A program made the position numbers and the translations under genes. Of a stretch of 64,000 nucleotides of DNA, positions 1 through 7,300 are shown piece by piece. Numbering within the stretch: the stretch's first letter is position 1; each line of letters begins with the position of its first letter. This DNA comes from Streptomyces sp. NBRC 109706 (lineage in GTDB: Bacteria; Actinomycetota; Actinomycetes; Streptomycetales; Streptomycetaceae), in contig NZ_BBOM01000010.1 of NCBI RefSeq assembly GCF_000974485.1, positions 186,001 through 250,000 on the forward strand, given 5' to 3'. A model generated the notes under the pieces. That model searched no databases. It was given only the letters and a program-made list of their open reading frames with translations, and was not told the origin of the DNA.

Positions 1-2
1 AA

Positions 3-1628
3 CGCCCATCGAGAATCAGACGACGCACGGTGGTGGCGATGGTCGCCGCGCCGCTGCTCGCCGTCGGCGCACTACCGGTTCTGGCGACCGAGGCCCAGGC
101 CGCCGAGTTCCGGGCCCTGCTCTTCACCCGGGCCGTGGGCTATGTCCACGGCTCCATCCCCGCGGGCATCGAGATGTTCGAGGAACAGGCCGCCTCGAAC
201 GACTTCGAGATCGTCGAGACCGACGATCCCGCCGTGTTCAACGATGAAGAACTCGCCACCTACGACGTGGTGATCATGCTCCAGAACTCGGGCATGGTCT
301 GGGACACCGACGAACAGCGCGCCGCCATCCAGACCTATGTCAACAACGGCGGTGGGGTGGCGGCCATCCACAACACCCTCGACATGGGCATCGAGGAGGA
401 GTTCCCGTGGTGGGACGACCTCATCAACGGCGGCGCCCATATGCCGACGCACTCCCCCGGCACGCTGGACGGCACCGCGCATGTCGCCGACCGGGTGCAC
501 CCCTCCACCGCCGGACTGCCCGAACGCTGGGAGCGCGCGGAGGAGTGGTACAACTTCGACCCCAACCCGCGCGGCGACGTGCATGTGCTGGTGACGGCCG
601 ACGAGTCCACCTACGACCCGGGCGGCGACGCCATGGGCGCCGACCATCCGATCTCCTGGTGCCGCGAGGCCGAGGGCGGCAAGGTGTGGGCCACGGCCAT
701 GGGCCACGAGTCCGGCGCCTACAGCGAGGCGGAGTTCATCGACCATGTGGTCGGCGGCGTCAAATGGGCGGCCGGCAATCTGCCGGGCGACTGCGGCGGC
801 ACCGTCTGGAGCAAGTTCGACAAGGTGACGCTGGACGACAACACGTCCGACCCGATGGAGCTGGCTGTCGCCGACGACGGCCGGGTGTTCTTCGCCCAGC
901 GCGGCGGCGAGCTGAAGATCTACGATCCGGCGACCAACTCCACCGTCACCGCAGGGGTGTTGGACGTCTACACCGGCGGCGAGGACGGACTGGTAGGGCT
1001 CGCGCTCGACCCGGACTTCGCCGACAACGGCTGGGTCTATCTCTACTACGCGCCGGCGGACGCCGACGAGGACATCAACCGGCTGTCCCGTTTCACCGTC
1101 GAGGGCAACTCCCTGGACCAGGCGAGCGAGCAGACGGTGATCGAGGTGCCGGCCTACCGGGACCGGACGTATCCGGAGCCCGGACACACCGGCGGCAGCG
1201 TGGACTTCGGTCCCGACGGCAGCCTCTACCTCTCCACCGGTGACGATGTGCCGCCCAACCTCTCCAGCCACTGGCAGGGTTGGGCCCCGATCGACTGGCG
1301 CGACGGCGAGGAGATGCTGGACGCCGCGCGCACCTCGGGCAACACCAACGACCTGCGGGGCAAGATCCTTCGGGTGCTGCCCGAGGACGGCGGCGGCTAC
1401 TCCGTCCCGGACGGCAACCTCTTCGCCGAGGGCACCGAGGACACCCGGCCCGAGATCTACGCCATGGGCTTCCGCAACCCGTTCCGCTTCACCGTGGACT
1501 CCGAGACCGGCTATGTCCATGTCGCGGACTACGGCCCCGACCGGGGCGGGCCCACCACCGAGCGGGGTCCCGAGGGCCTGGTGGAGTACAACATCATCAA
1601 GGAGCCGGGCAACTTCGGTTGGCAATAA
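3..1628 (+). pseudogene. ThuA / PQQ-dependent sugar dehydrogenase, 3' truncated by element insertion
   Basis: Secreted two-domain carbohydrate-active protein of the host chromosome. The frame is open from the window edge; an arginine-rich stretch (IRRR) followed by a hydrophobic core and an A-x-A-like site looks like a signal peptide, so the true start is probably upstream. A ThuA (trehalose utilisation, glutamine-amidotransferase-like) domain covers roughly residues 25-250 (TYDVVIMLQNSG, GGGVAAIHNT). A glucose/sorbosone dehydrogenase beta-propeller starts near residue 265 (DGLVGLALDPDF, GHTGGSVDFGPDGSLYLSTGD, GKILR, GFRNPFRF). The protein ends GNFGWQ-stop. Family members continue past GNFGW into the rest of the propeller and often PKD/CBM modules, so this gene lost its 3' part. 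Inference: the mobile element inserted at the GNFGW codons. The long antisense ORF is a shadow. Confidence 0.88.
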
Positions 1629-1650
1629 TATCGTTTAGGGGTAACACTCT
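1612..1650. other. Probable left junction (attL region) of the integrated element
   Basis: Host reading (GNFGW codons) is lost here and replaced by AT-richer sequence with stop codons, immediately followed by element genes. The exact core cannot be set from one end, because the right junction is outside the window and no integrase is visible. The synonymous GGT in TTCGGTTGG may already be element sequence. Confidence 0.55.
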
Positions 1651-1665
1651 GTAAGGAGCGTCGCG

Positions 1666-1977
1666 TTGGGCATCACCACTGTGTATCGGGCCTATGACCA
1701 GCAGAAACGCCTGCTGTATGTCGGAATCAGCGACGGCGAGTTCATCCGCCTCAGCCAGCACGCCGCCTCGTCCCCTTGGACCCGGTACGCCGTCACCATC
1801 ACGCTGGAGCGGCACCCCTCCCGGGCCCACGCCATGCGAGCCGAGCGCGCGGCAATCGCCACCGAGGACCCCGTCTGGAACATGGACGGACGCCCCCTGA
1901 GCCGGTTCCGCGCGTGGATGGCTTCCTACCCGTACACCCCGCCGGACGACACCGAGCCCCAAGACACACAGGCGTAA
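1666..1977 (+). CDS. GIY-YIG-like nuclease-fold protein
   Basis: Small (103 aa) single-domain protein with the N-terminal signature VYRAYDQQKRLLYVGIS (VYR...YVGIS), followed by the helix expected in GIY-YIG folds (SRAHAMRAERAAIATEDPVWN). The family includes homing endonucleases, repair nucleases and uncharacterised phage proteins, and this compact form is common in actinobacterial phages. The start is TTG at 1666, chosen because AAGGAG lies about 8 nt upstream; there is no ATG alternative. It is the first gene of the element, next to the left junction. A role in DNA cleavage is inference; the substrate is unknown. Confidence 0.7.
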   Translation: MGITTVYRAYDQQKRLLYVGISDGEFIRLSQHAASSPWTRYAVTITLERHPSRAHAMRAERAAIATEDPVWNMDGRPLSRFRAWMASYPYTPPDDTEPQDTQA

Positions 1978-2005
1978 GTTGCCGCAGCACGGCCCCTGAC
2001 CGACT

Positions 2006-2037
2006 CGGGCTGTCCCGCGGGACCGGAGGACAGCCCG
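2006..2037. terminator. Inverted repeat between convergent genes
   Basis: Ten-bp perfect arms CGGGCTGTCC / GGACAGCCCG separated by 12 nt, lying between the convergent GIY-YIG-like gene and the EEP pseudogene. Position suggests a bidirectional terminator; there is no clear U-tract, as is usual in high-GC actinobacteria. Confidence 0.6.
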
Positions 2038-2049
2038 CGCCTATTCGTT

Positions 2050-2970
2050 CTACGCCAGGGCGTACCGCAGCCGCTCCAGGTCGAACTCCGCGAGCACCAA
2101 CGCGTGATCCGAGCAGGCAACGACCTCTGATGAGTCATCCACCCACAACCTGAGCAGCGCCGACACCAGATCCCGCGTGCAATACATGCGATCCAGACGC
2201 TGAGGCGGGCCCTGGTCTGTACGCCACAGGCTCGCCGTCGGCGTCAGGGCGTCCCGCTGGTGCAGCACGGTGGCGGCCCACACCCCCAGCTCCACATACG
2301 GCGCCTCGCCGTTCTCCGTCGGCCCGGACAGGATCCGGTCCGGCCCGATATGCGACACCTACCGGCCGCCCTCCCAGATCGTGAACCGCCGGGCGTGCGC
2401 CGTGTCTGCCACCATCCGCCAGTCCGGCAGCCTGTGCCGCTCCATGGCGGTGTGGGGGTAGGAGTTGCCGTCCATGCCGATGAGCGCCGAGCGGCCCTTG
2501 TCTGCGAGGACCAGGAGCCGCTGGGCCTCGCGTTCCCGCCACGCCGGATCCCACGAGCACAGGTGAGCCGACGCGAGGCCCAGCGGTTTGCTGGTACCTC
2601 GGAGACGTACGACGGGGTTGGCGATCGGGTGCCACATACCAGTGGTGTGGACGTATCGGTGCTCGACCTCGAACAGCTCCGGATCGACCAACACCGCGGT
2701 TGCGTTCGGGGACTCGTCCGTGCCTGGCGCGAGCACGGCGATCTCCAGCCCCAGTGCGGCAGCCTCCGTCTCCAGCTCGGTCAATGCCGACTCGAATGTG
2801 CCTTTCGGGCCGCGCACCTCCTGGCGCAGCACGATGTGCGGCCGGTGAGCGGCCAGCACGGCGCGCGCTCGGGCGCGGCGGTCAGGCTGTCCGCCGATGG
2901 GGATTCCGTTGTGCTCGATGTTCCAACTCACAACGCGCAGCACCTCGCCGTCACTGGCCGGGGCGTTCAT
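2050..2970 (-). pseudogene. Endonuclease/exonuclease/phosphatase-family protein split by an in-frame amber codon
   Basis: An EEP (DNase I-like) fold protein in two in-frame pieces. The first (2970-2359) has the N-terminal strand VVSWNIEHNG, the metal-ligand region RQEV and GMDGN. It ends EGGR followed by TAG at 2361-2359. The same frame continues without another stop (2358-2050) and holds the C-terminal SDHALVLAEF, including the catalytic Asp-His pair of the family. The upstream piece lacks that catalytic end, so the product should be inactive unless the amber is suppressed or is a sequencing error. The ATG overlaps the stop of the upstream STAND ATPase gene (ATGA), indicating translational coupling and a joint role. 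A separate restart at the GTG at 2358 would give a fragment without the active-site N-terminus. Confidence 0.75.
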
Positions 2971-5030
2971 GCGGGCTGCCCGGTGGCGAGGTTGGTGACT
3001 CGCTCTGCGTCCTGGTGTGCGCCGATGGCGCGGTAGATGTCGGCTGCGGCGGTGTAGTGCTGGCGCGCTGCCTCCGCGCTGCCGGCGGCGGTCTCGACTT
3101 CTCCCAGCGCTTCTTGGGTCGCCGCCAGGTCCGGTGTGGCGCCGAGCTGATCGAGTACCCGCGCGGCGGCGTGCAGTGCGCCGCGCGCCGCACCGAGGTC
3201 ACCGGCGCGTGCGTGTGCCTGCCCGAGCCACCGCTGGGCGATGCCGACGCTGTGCGGGTCGTCGACGCCGAGGAGTGTGTCGCGGGCGTTGGTGAGGTGG
3301 GTGATGGCTTCCTGGTGGCGGCCTGCCATGCTCTCCGTCGCGCCGAGGAGGGCGCGTGCGCGGGCCGCGCCGCGCGTGTCGCCGATGTGTTGGCGGATCG
3401 TCACGACCTGGACGAGGAGACCGCGGGCCTGGTCGAGGTCTCCGGTGCGCTGGTGGATGACGGCCATGTGGTGCAGCGCGGTCGCCTCGCCGTGCGGGTC
3501 GTCGATCTCGCGGCGGATGGTGAGCGCGATGCCGTACTCGTCCAGGGCCTGGTCGTACCGCTGGTGCTCGCGCAGTGCGGCGCCGAGGCCGGTGCGCATG
3601 CGTGCCTCGCCCAGGCGGTGGCCGGCCAGAACGGCGGCCTGGACGCCGAGCCGGTAGCAGTCCACCCACTCCGGCGCGTGGAGGTGGGTGAACAGCGACC
3701 AGGCGGCATCAGCCAGCTGCCACACCGTGGCGTTGTCGCCACGGCCGTACAGAATGCGCTGCATCGCGAGGAGGTTCGCGCGCTCGGCGTCCAGCCAGGT
3801 GAGGGCTGCTGCACGGTCGCTCGGCGCCTCGACGAGCGGGGCGGGGGCGGTGTGGTGGTAGGTGGGTCGGGGGCGGCGCCGGTTGGGGGTGAGGACGATG
3901 TCGGCGGCGTCCGAGCCGGCCAGGTAGTAGTCCGCCATGCGGTCCAGCACCTCGGTGCGGGTGTGCTCGGCGTCCTCGGTCTGGGCGAGCTGGGCGGCGT
4001 GCTCGTGGATGACGTCGTGCATCGTGACGAAACCGGGGCGGTCGGAGGTGGTGAGGAGGCTGGCTTCGGCGAGCGTGGCCAGTGCCAGGGCAGGGTCGGT
4101 GATGGGCGGCGCGGTGTGGGCGATGGCGTGGGCGCAGGCGGTGGACAGGGTGGGGGTGGGGTGGAGGCCGATATGGCGGTAGAGCTGCTGGGCGGGGGGT
4201 GGGAGGGCGCGGTAGGACTGGGTGAGTGTTGTTGTCATGGTGTGCTCCGCGGTGGGTGGGGTGGTTGGCCAGTGCAGTCCGGTGGCGAGGAGAGCGCCGG
4301 TGAGGCGGATCTCCAGGGGCCAGGCGCCGGTGGGGCGCAGGAGTGCGCGGGTGGCGGGGTGGGGGGTTGGTTGGGGGCCGGCGATGCGGGTGATGAGTTG
4401 GAGGGTCGCCTCGGGGTTGAGGGGGTTCAGGGGGAGGGGGGTGGCGCCGTCGATGACGAGGTCGAGGAGTCTGTGGCGGCTGGTGATGAGGGTGGTGGTG
4501 TGGGGTGAGGTGGGGATGAGGGGCCGCACCTGGTGGGCGCTGGATGCGTTGTCGATCAGCAGCGCGAGGCGGCGGGTGGCGGTGAGGGTGCGGTAGAGCG
4601 CCAGCTGGTCGTCTGGGTTGGTGGGGATGTGGGCTGGTGGTGTGCCCAGGGCGCGTAGCCACCCGGGGAGTGGGGCGAGTGGCTGGGCGGGGGTGGTGGT
4701 GTGGCCGCGGAGGTCGGTGTAGAGCTGGCCGTCGGTGAACTGGTGGGCGTGCTGGTGGATCCAGTGGAGTGCGAGGGCCGATTTGCCGGCGCCGCCGGGT
4801 CCGGTGAGGAGCGCGAGGCGGTGGTCGCCGAGGGCGTTCAGCTGGGCGAGTGGTGTGTCGCGGTTGGTGAAATGTGTCGGGGCCGGGGGGAGTTGTCGTG
4901 GCGGGTCGGGCTGGTGGGTGGGCGGGGTGGTGATGTGCACGCCGCCGTGCACTGTGCCGGCCTGGACGGCGGGTCCGGATACGGCCCCGGAAAGTGCATT
5001 CGTTGTGTGGGAGTGGGCGGGCTGCGTCAC
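2967..5030 (-). CDS. NLR-like STAND ATPase (NB-ARC-TPR) with N-terminal amyloid-type motif
   Basis: 687 aa. Residues 11-33 carry an amyloid-signalling-like motif (SGAVSGPAVQAGTVHGGVHI) of the RHIM-like kind described for actinobacterial NLR-related proteins. The NB-ARC ATPase follows, with Walker A GPGGAGKS (77-84), Walker B LALLID (155-160) and a sensor TSR motif. A winged-helix-like segment comes next, then tetratricopeptide repeats from about residue 430 to the end. Such proteins act as ligand-triggered oligomerising switches that recruit effectors through the amyloid motif, or as regulators. Start GTG at 5030 was preferred over the ATG at 5063 because GAGGA lies 6 nt upstream. Its stop overlaps the EEP nuclease start (ATGA), making that nuclease the obvious partner, although the nuclease shows no cognate motif. 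Target and trigger are unknown. Confidence 0.82.
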   Translation of the reverse strand: MTQPAHSHTTNALSGAVSGPAVQAGTVHGGVHITTPPTHQPDPPRQLPPAPTHFTNRDTPLAQLNALGDHRLALLTGPGGAGKSALALHWIHQHAHQFTDGQLYTDLRGHTTTPAQPLAPLPGWLRALGTPPAHIPTNPDDQLALYRTLTATRRLALLIDNASSAHQVRPLIPTSPHTTTLITSRHRLLDLVIDGATPLPLNPLNPEATLQLITRIAGPQPTPHPATRALLRPTGAWPLEIRLTGALLATGLHWPTTPPTAEHTMTTTLTQSYRALPPPAQQLYRHIGLHPTPTLSTACAHAIAHTAPPITDPALALATLAEASLLTTSDRPGFVTMHDVIHEHAAQLAQTEDAEHTRTEVLDRMADYYLAGSDAADIVLTPNRRRPRPTYHHTAPAPLVEAPSDRAAALTWLDAERANLLAMQRILYGRGDNATVWQLADAAWSLFTHLHAPEWVDCYRLGVQAAVLAGHRLGEARMRTGLGAALREHQRYDQALDEYGIALTIRREIDDPHGEATALHHMAVIHQRTGDLDQARGLLVQVVTIRQHIGDTRGAARARALLGATESMAGRHQEAITHLTNARDTLLGVDDPHSVGIAQRWLGQAHARAGDLGAARGALHAAARVLDQLGATPDLAATQEALGEVETAAGSAEAARQHYTAAADIYRAIGAHQDAERVTNLATGQPA

Positions 5031-5126
5031 CGTGTTCCTCGTCCGGGTCGCGTGGCGGACCAACCCGCTGTGCGGCGGGGGCGCACCGTTCCTCGTTGGG
5101 CGCCCCGCCGCACAGGGGGTTGGGTG

Positions 5127-5876
5127 TCAGTGGGTGAGGCCGAGCGTGGCGAGCATCGGTACGCCGGCCGCCAGCTGGCGCAGGCCGGGCGGGGCGAGCC
5201 GCAGGCCGGCGACGAGTGCCTGTGTCTCGCCCCGGCGGCGCGGTGTGATGCGAAGTCCGGCCTCGGTGGCGATGCCCGAGGCGGTCTCGACCTGTCCGGT
5301 CGGGCAGCCGGCGACGTCCACCGCGAGGTGCGTCGTCGCCAGCGCGGAGCGCGCCGGTAGTACGCCAGTGATGCGGCCGATAGTGCGCGCAGTGAGGGGC
5401 CACGTGGCTGGCATTGGCCACAGGATCCCGACCGGTCGGGAGAGGTCGGCGCCGGCGGCCCGGGCGGCGGTGAGGATCGCGGCAGGGTCGGTATCGGTGC
5501 ACAGGGCGTGCTGCACGGTGCAGCCCGGGGCGTCGATCGGCCGGCTGGCGCCGCCCAGACGCACCGCCGTGGCGTCGCGGTGGATATATCCGATGTGGGC
5601 GCTGGCACGGTTGGGTGCGGCCGCCGCGATCCGGGGCGCGAGACACGCCCCGGGCCAGTCCACGACGAGAAGCTGCCGAATACTCAGGTCGGCCACCATG
5701 CGGGTTGCCGCCCACGCGCTGTAGGCGAGCGCGGCCCGCCAGGTTCGAGGGGCGCCTGGCCACGCCTTGATGACGCGGTCGGCCAGGACCCGCTCGGGGC
5801 CCCTTGTGTCAGGATCGAGCAGCGCGGCGTGGAGCGCTCCGTATGTCAGGGCTGGAACCGTGGTCGTGGCCATCAT
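5127..5876 (-). CDS. Degenerate DUF574 / SAM-methyltransferase-like protein
   Basis: 249 aa. The N-terminal pattern (ERVLADRVIKAWPGAPRTWR followed by an aromatic/alanine helix and IRQLLVVD) matches the order seen in actinobacterial DUF574 (Methyltransf_19) proteins. The glycine-rich SAM loop (normally D-I-G-T-G) reads VVDWPG here, and no acidic loop like the usual DND is evident, so methyl transfer is doubtful. The ATG at 5876 overlaps the preceding stop as ATGA, which fixes the start; the longer frame to 6086 is unsupported. It closes a minus-strand run beginning at the XRE regulator. Function unknown. Confidence 0.6.
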   Translation of the reverse strand: MMATTTVPALTYGALHAALLDPDTRGPERVLADRVIKAWPGAPRTWRAALAYSAWAATRMVADLSIRQLLVVDWPGACLAPRIAAAAPNRASAHIGYIHRDATAVRLGGASRPIDAPGCTVQHALCTDTDPAAILTAARAAGADLSRPVGILWPMPATWPLTARTIGRITGVLPARSALATTHLAVDVAGCPTGQVETASGIATEAGLRITPRRRGETQALVAGLRLAPPGLRQLAAGVPMLATLGLTH

Positions 5877-6172
5877 GTGTCCCGGGGGCATGGTGAGGGG
5901 TGGATGTAGAGGGAGTGGGTACGGCCGTCCGGATCCGTGGCAGTCCCTGCCGGGTGGGGGTAGACCCCCGGGGCGCACAGGGTCCGGCCGCAGCGCGCGC
6001 ACTCGCGGCCCGCGAGCTGCAGAGGCGTCAGGTTCTCGCCCCGCACAATCCCGCGCAGGGGTTCGGGGAGGGTCCACACCGCGCACCGGTGCAGTCGCCC
6101 CTCCTCAGGGGTCGCGCCGCAGGTGGTACAGCGGATCAGGAGCCGAGCGGGCTGGCTGAAGCTATCGGGCAC
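5873..6172 (-). CDS. Small zinc-ribbon protein
   Basis: 99 aa with two CxxC knuckles (RCTTCGATP and ECARCGRTLC) plus a spare Cys-His, consistent with a structural zinc site. Start GTG at 6172 has AGGAG 5 nt upstream; an ATG at 6187 is an alternative. It overlaps the gene before it by 11 nt and the DUF574-like gene after it by 4 nt, so it is translated from one operon mRNA. Similar small proteins accompany XRE regulators in Streptomyces accessory regions. Role unknown. Confidence 0.6.
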   Translation of the reverse strand: MPDSFSQPARLLIRCTTCGATPEEGRLHRCAVWTLPEPLRGIVRGENLTPLQLAGRECARCGRTLCAPGVYPHPAGTATDPDGRTHSLYIHPSPCPRDT

Positions 6173-6578
6173 GCCGGCTCCTGCCATGTCGTGACGCCGT
6201 ATCCAGCTCGTCCAGGGCGCGGCGCAGCGCGGCAGAGTCCGTGATCGGCGCTGTGGGTGGGGCGGTCCACCACACCGGGGGCGGTCCGGCTGCGGGGTGC
6301 GGCGGCGCGGTGTCCGGCGCCGGCACGACGACCTGCCCGAGTGTCACCAGCTCGACCTCAGCCGGCAGCTGCCAGCCCCTCGCCGCGCCGAGCGGCACGA
6401 GCCAGATGCTGGTGAACCACCCCTCATGCCGGATCGCGGTCGTACCGTCGGGCAGGCACCGGGCAATCGCAGGCGCGTCCAGGATCGGGGCCCGGATCGC
6501 ATCCCACCACTCCCCGGCCGGCACCAGCTGCGGCCGAGCGCCGTCCGGTGGCATCCACGGCGGCCAGGCGGCGGTCAC
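6162..6578 (-). CDS. Uncharacterised WDAI / LVPLGAA family protein (copy 2)
   Basis: 138 aa, unrecognised. It shares with its upstream neighbour the order P-AG-x-x-WDAI ... (T/S)xxWLVPLGAAxGWQLP ... VxVP ... PPVxxW, so the two are tandem paralogs despite low overall identity. The GTG start at 6578 overlaps the preceding stop (GTGA). No catalytic motif, signal peptide or membrane segment is visible. Confidence 0.62.
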   Translation of the reverse strand: MTAAWPPWMPPDGARPQLVPAGEWWDAIRAPILDAPAIARCLPDGTTAIRHEGWFTSIWLVPLGAARGWQLPAEVELVTLGQVVVPAPDTAPPHPAAGPPPVWWTAPPTAPITDSAALRRALDELDTASRHGRSRRAR

Positions 6579-6979
6579 GGCTCATCCCACCCAACGGTGG
6601 GAAAGAGGCGCGCCATTCTGGCCAGCACGTCCCGTAGGCCGTCAACGTTATGGACGATTCCGTTGCCAGGAGCAGACGTCCAGTACACGACTGGCGGCGA
6701 CTCAGGGGGGAGAGTCCAGGGTGCTGGCGGGACCCGCACCGGCTGCCCCGCCACCAAAAGGCGCGCGACGCTCGGAAGTTGCCAACCTGTGGCCGCGCCG
6801 AGTGGGACGAGCCAGGTCACGGTCATGTGCTCGCGGTCGTGGATCACCGGGGCGCGGTAGCCGCACTGGACCACCGCCCCATCAAATGCGTGCACCTGGA
6901 TTGCATCCCAGTGGCGGCCCGCAGGGATCACGTGCAGGTCCGGGGCGGTGGGCACCCAGGAGGCGGCATCAGGCGTCAT
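6575..6979 (-). CDS. Uncharacterised WDAI / LVPLGAA family protein (copy 1)
   Basis: 134 aa. Paralog of the next gene: IPAGRHWDAIQV and TWLVPLGAATGWQLP match the copy downstream. The ATG at 6979 overlaps the stop of the gene before it (ATGA), which decides against the longer frame reaching 7141. It probably arose by tandem duplication. Function unknown; its operon places it with the XRE regulator and zinc-ribbon proteins. Confidence 0.63.
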   Translation of the reverse strand: MTPDAASWVPTAPDLHVIPAGRHWDAIQVHAFDGAVVQCGYRAPVIHDREHMTVTWLVPLGAATGWQLPSVARLLVAGQPVRVPPAPWTLPPESPPVVYWTSAPGNGIVHNVDGLRDVLARMARLFPTVGWDEP

Positions 6980-7203
6980 AGCGGCAGCCCCTCGTGACTG
7001 GACAACAGCTCCGAGCGCGTCCCGTCGGCAAGAGGGCGCCCTTCGTGCTTCACGCAGCTCACGGTCTGCCACTCGCGACCGCCGACAATCACAGGGCCGG
7101 TAGGGGTGAGGGAGCAGTAGACCGCGCCACAGTGCCAGCATGCCTCGCCATGGAGGCGAGCGATGCTGACCCCGTCGGTCTCATCTGGGGTGGTGATGTG
7201 CAC
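6976..7203 (-). CDS. Small Cys-containing hypothetical protein
   Basis: 75 aa, read from the GTG at 7203 (TAGGAC upstream); the open frame extends to 7269 but that would run through the inverted-repeat block. It contains ARLHGEACWHCGAVYC, a CxxC motif of a kind frequent beside XRE regulators in Streptomyces, and further Cys/His residues (SCVKHEG) that could complete a zinc site. First gene of a coupled operon of five small genes running to 5127. Confidence 0.6.
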   Translation of the reverse strand: MHITTPDETDGVSIARLHGEACWHCGAVYCSLTPTGPVIVGGREWQTVSCVKHEGRPLADGTRSELLSSHEGLPL

Positions 7204-7257
7204 GCTGTGTCCTATCTGCCGAAGGCGTCGGCAGATGGTTGCGCGCGAACTGGGCCA

Positions 7258-7300
7258 GATCTGACCCAACGCGGGTCAGTGACCCAGGTTGGGTCAGATC
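7258..7300. promoter_or_regulatory. Nested inverted repeat with four GGGTCA half-sites
   Basis: Outer arms GATCTGACCCAAC / GTTGGGTCAGATC (13-bp perfect) enclose an inner near-palindrome GGGTCAGTGACCC, giving four GGGTCA half-sites in alternating orientation. It overlaps the stop codon of the XRE gene and lies just before the downstream five-gene operon. It may be an operator for the XRE protein, a terminator, or both. Confidence 0.55.

Noticed and set aside
72..1625. 517-aa open frame antisense to the ThuA/dehydrogenase gene
   Set aside because: Shadow of a high-GC coding region; no domain, low-complexity Val/Gly/Arg composition, no RBS.
3709..5763. Very long alternative minus-strand frames over the STAND gene
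   Set aside because: Arg/Pro/His-rich shadow frames; the NB-ARC frame has coherent Walker motifs, TPRs and an RBS.
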